From positions 1-64,000 of the forward strand of contig JBBJMP010000015.1 of NCBI GenBank assembly GCA_037718865.1: 64,000 nt of DNA, given 5' to 3'. Both the position numbers and the translations under genes were made by a program. Shown here piece by piece: positions 25,728 to 33,279 of the stretch. Under the pieces are notes generated by a model. That model was not told the DNA's origin and searched no databases. It saw only the letters and a program-made list of their open reading frames with translations. Source of the DNA: JADCRZ01 sp037718865 (GTDB taxonomy: Bacteria > Bacteroidota > Bacteroidia > Chitinophagales > Chitinophagaceae). Positions within the stretch are counted from its first letter, which is position 1, and each line of letters begins with the position of its first letter.

Positions 25728-28700
25728 TTACATGATCATCTCGATGCCCTTTTGCTTTACCAGGTTTTTCAATGTGTCCAGGCCCGTCTTATTCAGCGTG
25801 CGGAGATTTTCCAGCTCTGCATCTATTTTCCTGTTCAGCTCAATGCGCAGTTCTTCGGCCTGCTTGTTTACCCGAAAATCTCCCTGGCCCTGCTCGCCCA
25901 TTAAAAACGCCAGACGGTTGTTCAGCTTAACGCCGAAATTCAGCGGATCCTGAACGCTCCGGTTTTTTGTTTGGTGAATGTTGTTTTCAATTACCGTCAG
26001 CTGATCTTCAAATTTATTTATGGCCTCACTGACGTCTTGGTATTTGGTATCTGTACCTATTTTCTTCTTCAGGTAAACCAGGTCATCCCTGGTTTTGCGG
26101 ATATCCAGGATCGCCTGGTTTGCTTCGCTTACCTTGTCCCTGACCTTAACAAGGAAGTCGAATTGTGATTTAAGGTCTTCTGATGATGCAGTTACCCTGG
26201 GATCTTTCAGGATCTCAAACTCCTGCTCCGTGGTTTGCCCCAGGGCGCTCAGTTTCACCACGTACTTTCCGGGAAGGGCTTTAGGACCAAGATTCGGAGA
26301 ACCATAAAATACCATTCCCGGAAAGGATTTATATCCGGGGTAGCGCATGTTCCACACGAAGCGGTTGCCTCCCTTGCGAATCGTTATTTGATCGGCTGTT
26401 TCTTTAGCTTTACTGGAAAATGATTTAATCAATTGGCCGCCCGGTTCAAGGATGTCTATTTTAATTTCAGACGAGTCATTGCGATTTTTTAGAAAATAAT
26501 GTATCATCACACCGCCGGGGTGGTTTTCCCCTTCAAGTTTCCGGTTAATATTTCTTCCGGTCTGTAGCGGCATCCTGTAAGTTGGCATGGGTTTGAAAAG
26601 CAATATGTTTTTGTCTGCTCCTTCTTTGGATAATTGGTGTAAGGGAGTAAGGTCGTCTATGATCCAGAAACTGCGGCCATGAGTAGCAGCGATGAGGTTG
26701 TCGTTTTTAATGGCCAGGTCATGAACCGGCACAGGAGGAAGATTCAATTGAAACCTGTTCCAGCTGTCCCCATCATCGAACGAGATCCACATGCCTTTTT
26801 CGGTTCCTGCATATAATAATCCTTTGCGTTTAGGATCTGCCCTGACGGCCCTCACAAACTCTTCTTTCGGAATGCCATTTGTGATGAGCTTCCAGGTTTT
26901 ACCATAGTCGGACGTTCTGTAGATATAAGGCGTATAATCACCAAATTTGTAAGAGGTGGCCACAACATAAGCACCGCCTTTTACAAAAGGGTTTACGTCA
27001 ATACAATTCATCATATTATATTTAGGCGACACGGCAGGCGTCACTTTTTCCCAGTGCTTGCCACCGTCTTTAGTAACATGAACCAAGCCGTCATCGGAGC
27101 CGGTCCAGATCTCACCCTCAGCGTAGGGAGATTCGGTGATCACAAACAGGTTGGAATAGTATTCCGCCCCGGTATTGTCCTGGGTGATTGGCCCGCCGGA
27201 CGACTTAATGGTTTGCGGTTCGCTCCGGGTCAGGTCAGGACTCATTACCTCCCAGCTCTCACCACCATTATACGTAACGTGCAGATAGTTTGAACCTGCA
27301 TATAATTTTTTTGGGTTGTGGAAACTGAAACAAACGGGGTAGTTCCAGTTAAAGCGGTATTTCATTACCTCGGCCCCTGAACCCGCAGGCAAGTCCGGCC
27401 ATACGTTTGCCGAACGTTCCTGGCCAGTGGCCAGGTTCTGCATAGTCAGATAACCTTTGTAATCACTCCCAAAAATGATATCGTTATTCTGGGGATCAGG
27501 GGCAAGGTGAGCGCTCTCACCGATGGACAAGGCATCCCAGTCCTTTTCGGTTATGGAACCTCCATCTGTCCGGTGAACTATGCGGACACTGCTGTTATCC
27601 TGTTGAGCCCCGTATATGCGGTAGGGAAAATGATTGTCCGTGCTGACACGGTAAAACTGGGCGGTGGGCTGGTTATGGTAGGTGGTCCAGTTGGCCCCTC
27701 CGTCATTGGAGACCTGGGCTCCGCCATCATCTCCGATGATCATTCGCCTGTTATTTTCAGGGTCGATCCACAGATCATGATGATCGCCATGTGGGGCGTT
27801 CAGCAGTTCAAAGGTTTTACCCCCATCTTTCGAGCGCCCGTAACTTACATTCATTACATAAACCAGGTCCTCATTTTGCGGATCTGCGTAAATGCGGCAA
27901 TAATACCACGCCCGCTGAAGCAGCGCCCTGTCCTGGTTTACTCTTGTCCAGGTAGCTCCGGCATCATCCGACCTGAATACACCGCCTTCAAGCGATTCAA
28001 TGATGGCCCACACGCGGTTGGTATTTTTTGGCGAGACGGTCACGCCGATTATTCCGGTAGTTCCTTTAGGCATGCCCGGTTTGTCAGAAAGGTTTTCCCA
28101 TGTATTACCTTCGTCAACACTTTTCCACAGTTTTGAATCAGGCCCGCCGCTGTCCATTCTGTAACCGTTCCTCCTGATGTTCCAGGTGCTTGCATAAAGG
28201 ATCCGTGGGTTCGCAGGATCGAAGGTTAGGTCAACCGCACCTGCATCTTTACTGGCAAACAGGACCTTTTCCCAAGAAGCTCCGCCATCCTTTGTCCGGT
28301 AAACCCCACGGGTATCGGATGATTTCCATAAATCGCCCATTACGGCCACATAAACAAGCTCAGGATTTTTAGGATGAATACGGATTCGACCGATATGGCG
28401 GGAGTCGCGAAGGCCGATGTGTTTCCATGTTTTACCAGCATCAGTTGATTTCCACAGACCCCACCCTGATGCAACATTGTTACGCACCGTCTGTTCTCCT
28501 TCTCCAACATAAATAATATTCGGGTCGCTTTCTGCAACCGCCACCGCCCCGATGCTGCCGCCAAAATAGGCGTCCGTAATATTTTCCCAGGTTTGTCCGG
28601 CGTCGGTTGTTTTCCACACGCCGCCGCCTACTGAGCCAAAGTAATACAAGTTGGAGTTGCCTTTTATTCCGGTAACAGTTCCGGACCTTCCGCCACGGAA

Positions 28701-28847
28701 TGGTCCCAGTTCGCGCCAGCGCATACCGCTATACAGGTTTTGATCGAAAGTGGAAACCGGAACGGTTGCCACAGCTGGCTTCTTGGGGGACTGTGCCGGG
28801 CTTAAATAAACGGATGATAAAAGAATAAACAGTAAAAAGATTCTCAT
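25728..28847 (-). CDS. VPS10/sortilin-like beta-propeller protein, exported (copy 1)
   Basis: 1039 residues with a signal peptide (MRIFLLFILLSSVYLSPAQS). The core is a BNR/Asp-box propeller with about eleven SxDxGxxW-type boxes: TTDAGQTWENI, STDAGKTWKHI, TKDGGASWEKV, SVDEGNTWENL, SDDAGATWTRV, SKDGGKTFELL, SNDGGANWTTY, TKDGGKHWEKV, TSDYGKTWKLI, SFDDGDSWNRF and others. FRGGRSGTVTG opens the propeller, and AATHGRSFWIIDDLTPL closes it. After residue 700 comes a beta domain and then a helical tail rich in charged residues. Such proteins are often annotated as glycosyl hydrolases, but no sialidase catalytic set is visible. The shared locus with peptidases suggests peptide or protein binding. A paralogue lies at 36176. 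Confidence 0.88.
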   Translation of the reverse strand: MRIFLLFILLSSVYLSPAQSPKKPAVATVPVSTFDQNLYSGMRWRELGPFRGGRSGTVTGIKGNSNLYYFGSVGGGVWKTTDAGQTWENITDAYFGGSIGAVAVAESDPNIIYVGEGEQTVRNNVASGWGLWKSTDAGKTWKHIGLRDSRHIGRIRIHPKNPELVYVAVMGDLWKSSDTRGVYRTKDGGASWEKVLFASKDAGAVDLTFDPANPRILYASTWNIRRNGYRMDSGGPDSKLWKSVDEGNTWENLSDKPGMPKGTTGIIGVTVSPKNTNRVWAIIESLEGGVFRSDDAGATWTRVNQDRALLQRAWYYCRIYADPQNEDLVYVMNVSYGRSKDGGKTFELLNAPHGDHHDLWIDPENNRRMIIGDDGGAQVSNDGGANWTTYHNQPTAQFYRVSTDNHFPYRIYGAQQDNSSVRIVHRTDGGSITEKDWDALSIGESAHLAPDPQNNDIIFGSDYKGYLTMQNLATGQERSANVWPDLPAGSGAEVMKYRFNWNYPVCFSFHNPKKLYAGSNYLHVTYNGGESWEVMSPDLTRSEPQTIKSSGGPITQDNTGAEYYSNLFVITESPYAEGEIWTGSDDGLVHVTKDGGKHWEKVTPAVSPKYNMMNCIDVNPFVKGGAYVVATSYKFGDYTPYIYRTSDYGKTWKLITNGIPKEEFVRAVRADPKRKGLLYAGTEKGMWISFDDGDSWNRFQLNLPPVPVHDLAIKNDNLIAATHGRSFWIIDDLTPLHQLSKEGADKNILLFKPMPTYRMPLQTGRNINRKLEGENHPGGVMIHYFLKNRNDSSEIKIDILEPGGQLIKSFSSKAKETADQITIRKGGNRFVWNMRYPGYKSFPGMVFYGSPNLGPKALPGKYVVKLSALGQTTEQEFEILKDPRVTASSEDLKSQFDFLVKVRDKVSEANQAILDIRKTRDDLVYLKKKIGTDTKYQDVSEAINKFEDQLTVIENNIHQTKNRSVQDPLNFGVKLNNRLAFLMGEQGQGDFRVNKQAEELRIELNRKIDAELENLRTLNKTGLDTLKNLVKQKGIEMIM

Positions 28848-28874
28848 GGTATTGTGTGTTTGTGTGAGAAAAGC

Positions 28875-29022
28875 TTGCCCCGTTAGGGGTTAAACGTTTG
28901 TAGAAATAAGGTATTTATTCATTGCCGCTCCGTAGGTGCGGCTTCAAAATGTTGCGTACCGCTGGCATGCGGTTGATTTTTTCGTAAATATTGCTACAAA
29001 CTGGTAGCCTTGCCTGGGGCAA
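28875..29022. repeat. Diverged copy of the GTTTGTAG nested palindrome element
   Basis: 148 bp between two genes of the peptidase operon. The ends TTGCCCC...GTTTGTAG (28875-28903) and CTACAAAC...GGGGCAA (28994-29022) are inverted copies of one another. Inside lies a second palindrome around GCCGCTCCGTAGGTGCGGC. The layout matches the units of the 46.7-48.0 kb array and the element at 58.8 kb. Confidence 0.75.
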
Positions 29023-29038
29023 TTGATTCCTCAATGGT

Positions 29039-30538
29039 TTACTTCCGGTAATCCAACGCGGGCTTTCGGTCACCCAGCAATGCTTCGTACTTATAATTTT
29101 CACCTCTTTTTTTCACGAGTTCCTGATTGGCTTCAGCAGTAATAGACGGGTTTTTGAAGATGTCATACGCTGTGAGGGCCAATGTTTTTGCTGCGACCAT
29201 CATGCCTTTGGCACCGATGTTGGTTCCACCGGCCGCTACGGCCTGCCAACTATGGCCCGGGGTTCCAGGCACAAAGGTGGCTGAACGAAGCCCTGCGGTT
29301 GGTACCGCCCAACTAACGTCCCCAACGTCTGTGGAGCCACTGCCTCCTTCCCTTAATTCTTCGATCTTAAACGGGCCAACTTCTTTGGCCAGGTCTATAG
29401 ACGGTTTTTCGGCGATAAAGCTGGACTGGATCTTGGTGGCAAAATCCTTTTCTTCAGGGGTATAATTAAAGCCTCCAACCGTTTTAAGGTTGCTATGCAT
29501 CAAACGGGCAAGTTTTTCATTAGGGAGAAGATTGTAGACACCACCGGTTATTTCTACGTCCATGGTAACACCGGCTCCCAGGGCTGCGCCTTCGGCTGCT
29601 TTTACCACACGATCCCAGATTTGTTTTACCGTATTCATATTATGATGCCTGACATAATAGTATACCTCAGCAAACGCCGGCACAACATTAGGAGCTTCTC
29701 CTCCTCTAGTGATCACATAGTGAATGCGCGTGTCTGAAGGAATGTGTTCCCGCATCATATTTACCATATAATTCATGGCTTCAACCCCATCCAAAGCAGA
29801 ACGGCCGCGTTCAGGGGCACCTGCCGCATGGGACGCTATTCCGTGAAACCGAAACTTACCCGATTTGTTGGCCAGTGATGAGGAGGCATCGGCGCTATTC
29901 CGGTCACCCGGATGCCAGTGTAATACCACGTCAACATCTTTGAATAATCCCTCCCTTACCATATACACCTTGCCCGACCCGCCTTCCTCCGCCGGGGTGC
30001 CGTATAAACGTATGGTGCCTTTGGTGCCCGAGGTCTTTAACCAGTTTTTTATGGCAATGGCTGCAGCGGTAGATCCGGCCCCAAACAAATTGTGTCCGCA
30101 ACCATGCCCCGCCCCTTCGGCAACAACCGCTTTTTTTTCAGGCACGGCAGCCTGTGATAAGCCGGGTAAGGCATCAAACTCCGCCAGGATACCAATAACC
30201 GGCTTGCCACTACCGAAGGTGGCCGTAAAAGCTGTTGGTATTTCTGCAACGCCGGAAGCTATTTCAAAACCGGCTTTCTTTAATTGTTCCTGTAATAAGG
30301 CAGAACTTTTTTGTTCCTGGTAGCCCACTTCAGCATACTCCCAGATCTTTTTTGCTATGTCTGCATAGGTAGCCTGTTGGCTTTCCAGGGAAGCTATGAT
30401 CTTTTCCTTGTCTGGATTAGTTTGTCCAAATGTGCAGATATGCAAATGGGCAAAGATGAAAAAAATAATGAGCAGATGTGCAAATTTGCAAATGTGCAAA
30501 TTTGAGAACAGTTGATTTTTACGTGTAAACATATTCAA
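29039..30538 (-). CDS. Exported M20-family amidohydrolase, AbgB-like
   Basis: 499 residues. The body matches AbgB-type M20 amidohydrolases: IWEYAEVGYQEQKSS, VIGILAEFDALPGLSQAAV, the metal ligands in GHGCGHNLFGAGS, GTPAEEGGSGKVYMVREGLF, HWHPGDRNSAD, FHGIASHAAGAPERGRSALD in the dimerisation domain, and TPGHSWQAVAAGGTNIGAKG near the C-terminus. Relatives hydrolyse p-aminobenzoyl-glutamate, aminoacyl or N-acyl amide bonds. The signal peptide (residues 1-39, ending FGQ) is unusual: it is encoded by a TGTGCAAAT repeat that also occurs in non-coding DNA. No other start fits, because the next Met codons are far inside the domain. It lies 52 bp after an M20 peptidase gene. Confidence 0.88.
   Translation of the reverse strand: MNMFTRKNQLFSNLHICKFAHLLIIFFIFAHLHICTFGQTNPDKEKIIASLESQQATYADIAKKIWEYAEVGYQEQKSSALLQEQLKKAGFEIASGVAEIPTAFTATFGSGKPVIGILAEFDALPGLSQAAVPEKKAVVAEGAGHGCGHNLFGAGSTAAAIAIKNWLKTSGTKGTIRLYGTPAEEGGSGKVYMVREGLFKDVDVVLHWHPGDRNSADASSSLANKSGKFRFHGIASHAAGAPERGRSALDGVEAMNYMVNMMREHIPSDTRIHYVITRGGEAPNVVPAFAEVYYYVRHHNMNTVKQIWDRVVKAAEGAALGAGVTMDVEITGGVYNLLPNEKLARLMHSNLKTVGGFNYTPEEKDFATKIQSSFIAEKPSIDLAKEVGPFKIEELREGGSGSTDVGDVSWAVPTAGLRSATFVPGTPGHSWQAVAAGGTNIGAKGMMVAAKTLALTAYDIFKNPSITAEANQELVKKRGENYKYEALLGDRKPALDYRK
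30426..30506. repeat. TGTGCAAAT-type repeat within the signal-peptide coding region
   Basis: The stretch consists of degenerate copies of (A)TGTGCAAAT / TTTGCAAATG. The same motif recurs in non-coding DNA at 49176-49304, 58634-58721 and 59101-59131. Read on the minus strand in this frame it gives HICKFAH, FAHLHICTF and similar hydrophobic runs. Confidence 0.8.
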
Positions 30539-30590
30539 ATCTTAAATTATATTATTACAATAATCAAAGCGATTTCATTTGGGCATTTTC

Positions 30591-31910
30591 TTATTTCGCA
30601 TTCGCTTCCGCTACCAGCACCAACAGTGCATGCTGAATAGCCAGGTGTCCTTTATCATTCATCCACCATTCATTTAACGAGTGTGCTCCGCCGCCGGCTC
30701 CGCCTCTTCCAATGGTTACTGCAGGTACACCTTTTGAGATCGGAATATTCGAGTTGGTGGAACCGATGCCGAGTAAAGGTTCAGCGCCAAAGAATAGGGA
30801 GGAAGCAGCAGCACGCTGAACCAGCGGCAGGGTTGCCTCTTCCACTCCGGAAGGGCGGTTGCCAACAAGGTCTACCTTAACGGTAAGATCCTGCCCTGCT
30901 CTCTTCATCTGATTTTCTTCCTTTAATGCAAGCTGTATGGCTGCCTGCAGCAAGCTGTCGATGCCGCTCAACCGTTCAGGGCTTTCCGAGCGCATATCGA
31001 TTTCCATCCAGGATTCAAAAGGAATAGCATTAACAGAGGTGCCGCCTCCGAGTATACCTACGTTGTAGGTTGTCTTGACGTCTTTTCGGGTGAAAGGATC
31101 TGCACTCTTAATAAAATGACTGATGGCCCTGGCCGTTGCATTGTGAGGATTTGCGAGCCCGAAAGCGCCATACGAATGGCCCCCCGGACCTTTGAATGTC
31201 ACATGATAACGATGGGAGCCCAGGCCTCCGTAAGTAATGCCTCCAAGGCCGCCACCGTCTATGGCAATATAAGAATCGATTTTGGTTCCGTTACCACTAA
31301 ATAGTTCCTTAACTCCGCGAAGGTCGCCCAGCCCTTCTTCTCCCACCACACCGGCAAATAAAATGTTAGCCTCGGTTCTGATGCCTGACTTTTGCATGGC
31401 CTTAAGTACGGCCAAAACCATAGCAAGGCCGCGGGTATCATCGCCTACTCCCGGGGCCACTAACGTATCTCCCCTTCGCTTAACAGTGACATCGGTCCCC
31501 TCAGGAAAAACGGTATCGAGATGGCCTTCCAAGATAACGGTTTTCTTGCCGGACCTTCCTTTCCGTAATCCGATTACATTCCCAACCTTGTCTATCCATA
31601 CCGAATCAATGCCGGCCGCTTTGATCATCTGCTGAAACCTGGCTGCCCTGTTTTGTTCCTTAAAGGGAGGTGCCGGAATTTCGGTAAGTGTGATCAGATC
31701 CTGCTGGGTTTCCGGCTCCAGGTCCATAATCGTTTTCATTGCCGACCTGATAGCGGGTTGAAGGGATAAAGCCTTGATTTCATCCTGGTAACGCTTTTCA
31801 GCAACGGCCCTGACCTTTTTCGATTCTATTGCAGGGTCCTGGGCATTACTAGGTAAACTTCCGCAAACAATCAGCAGTGCAAAGCATGTTTTTTGAAATA
31901 CCTGTTTCAT
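30591..31910 (-). CDS. Exported M20/M25/M40 family metallopeptidase (tandem copy 1)
   Basis: 439 residues from ATG 31910 (MKQVFQKTCFALLIVCGSLP...NAQ, a signal peptide); the longer frame to 32030 overlaps the upstream gene and is not used. Zinc-ligand blocks are VILEGHLDTVFPEGTD, VGDDTRGLAMVL and GVVGEEGLGDLRGV, where EE includes the catalytic base. The dimerisation domain has FKGPGGHSYGAFGLANPHNA and VGILGGGTSVNAIP, and the last ligand is in GGAHSLNEWW. The pattern is that of PepT-like di/tripeptidases. It is a close paralogue of the gene directly upstream, with most blocks nearly the same, so the pair arose by tandem duplication. Confidence 0.93.
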   Translation of the reverse strand: MKQVFQKTCFALLIVCGSLPSNAQDPAIESKKVRAVAEKRYQDEIKALSLQPAIRSAMKTIMDLEPETQQDLITLTEIPAPPFKEQNRAARFQQMIKAAGIDSVWIDKVGNVIGLRKGRSGKKTVILEGHLDTVFPEGTDVTVKRRGDTLVAPGVGDDTRGLAMVLAVLKAMQKSGIRTEANILFAGVVGEEGLGDLRGVKELFSGNGTKIDSYIAIDGGGLGGITYGGLGSHRYHVTFKGPGGHSYGAFGLANPHNATARAISHFIKSADPFTRKDVKTTYNVGILGGGTSVNAIPFESWMEIDMRSESPERLSGIDSLLQAAIQLALKEENQMKRAGQDLTVKVDLVGNRPSGVEEATLPLVQRAAASSLFFGAEPLLGIGSTNSNIPISKGVPAVTIGRGGAGGGAHSLNEWWMNDKGHLAIQHALLVLVAEANAK

Positions 31911-31948
31911 AAATATAAGAATAGGTGAGTACAGCCATATGTGTTTGT

Positions 31949-33253
31949 TCATTTTGAAACGCCGGCTTCTGCCAGCAGGGTAAGCATAGTCCGCTGTATG
32001 GATAAATATCCTTTGTCGTTCAACCACCATTCATTCAGCGCATGGAATCCGCCGCTTACACCACCGCTTCCAATAGTAACCGCCGGAATATTTTTTGAAA
32101 AGGGAATGTTTGAATTTGTTGAACCGGCTCCCAACCGGGGTTCCTCCTTTATATATTTGGTTGCAGCAATAGCCCGTTGTACAACGGCTATACCCGGATC
32201 GTTTCCGCCTGAAGGCCGGTCACCTACCGATTTTACGTCAACGGTGAGGTCAGCGCCCCTGCGCTTCATCTGGTTTTCTTCCTTTACGGCCCTTTGAATG
32301 GCTGCCTGGAATAACTGGTCGATACCATTCAGGCGTTCGGAACTTTCCGACCGCATGTCCACTTCCATCCACGATTCGAAAGGAATGGAATTTACAGAAG
32401 TCCCACCGCCAATGACGCCCACATTATACGTGGTTGCAATACCTTCACGGGTGAATTTATCAGCCTCTCCGGTGAAATAATAAATGGCTCTCCCCAGGGC
32501 ACCGTGGGGATTAACAGTCCCGAACGCTCCGGAAGAATGGCCGCCCGGTCCTTTAAATCTTACGCGGTAGCGATGAGAGCCAAGACCGCGATGCGTAATC
32601 CTTTCAACACCTGGCTCAACGGAAATGTATGCATCGATCTTAGGACCTTTATCGCTGAACAAATGTTTTACTCCCCTCAGATCGCCCAATCCTTCCTCCC
32701 CAACTGTGCCGATGAAGAGTATATCTGCATCCGTCTGAATATTGGCTTTCTTTATCGATTTAAGCATAGCGAGCAGTACCGCCAGGCCGCGGGTGTCATC
32801 TGAAATACCCGGTGCATAAAGCGTATCTCCTTTTCTCTTCACTTTAACGTCGGTTCCTTCAGGAAAGACAGTATCCAGGTGAGCCTCAATGACAACCGTT
32901 TTTTTACCTGACTTACCCTTGCGCCGGGCAATCACATTTCCCACCTGGTCTATCCATACCGTATCGGCCCCTGCAGCTTCCAGCATTTCTTTAAATTTCA
33001 TTCCTCTTTCCGTTTCCTTGAATGGAGGTGCAGGAATTTCAGTGAGTGTGATCAGGTCCGCCTGGGTTTGCGGTTCAAAGTCAATAATTGATTGAAAAGC
33101 TGATTTTACCGATGGTAGTTTAGCCAGAGTATTGATCTCATTTTCATACCGTTTATCCAAAACGACTTTCATGGATTCTTGCAATGCAGTATCCTGGCTA
33201 AAGGCGGCATGACTGATCAGTAACGCTATTGAAATTGGCTTTAGTAGTGTCAT
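31949..33253 (-). CDS. Exported M20/M25/M40 family metallopeptidase (tandem copy 2)
   Basis: 434 residues from ATG 33253 (MTLLKPISIALLISHAAFSQ, signal peptide). Ligand blocks match the neighbour: VVIEAHLDTVFPEGTD, ISDDTRGLAVLL, GTVGEEGLGDLRGV, FKGPGGHSSGAFGTVNPHGA, VGVIGGGTSVNSIP and GFHALNEWW. In copy 1 the first ligand reads EGHLD, here EAHLD. All visible metal and catalytic residues are kept in both copies, so both should be active; the duplication may broaden peptide specificity. It lies 26 bp after the M14 gene and 38 bp before copy 1. Confidence 0.93.
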   Translation of the reverse strand: MTLLKPISIALLISHAAFSQDTALQESMKVVLDKRYENEINTLAKLPSVKSAFQSIIDFEPQTQADLITLTEIPAPPFKETERGMKFKEMLEAAGADTVWIDQVGNVIARRKGKSGKKTVVIEAHLDTVFPEGTDVKVKRKGDTLYAPGISDDTRGLAVLLAMLKSIKKANIQTDADILFIGTVGEEGLGDLRGVKHLFSDKGPKIDAYISVEPGVERITHRGLGSHRYRVRFKGPGGHSSGAFGTVNPHGALGRAIYYFTGEADKFTREGIATTYNVGVIGGGTSVNSIPFESWMEVDMRSESSERLNGIDQLFQAAIQRAVKEENQMKRRGADLTVDVKSVGDRPSGGNDPGIAVVQRAIAATKYIKEEPRLGAGSTNSNIPFSKNIPAVTIGSGGVSGGFHALNEWWLNDKGYLSIQRTMLTLLAEAGVSK

Positions 33254-33279
33254 AGTTTTTATTATACCTGGCAACTCTA

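Noticed and set aside
25728..28847. Sialidase or glycoside hydrolase for the Asp-box proteins
   Set aside because: Asp boxes are structural; no FRIP motif or arginine triad of sialidases is visible, and the neighbours are peptidases.
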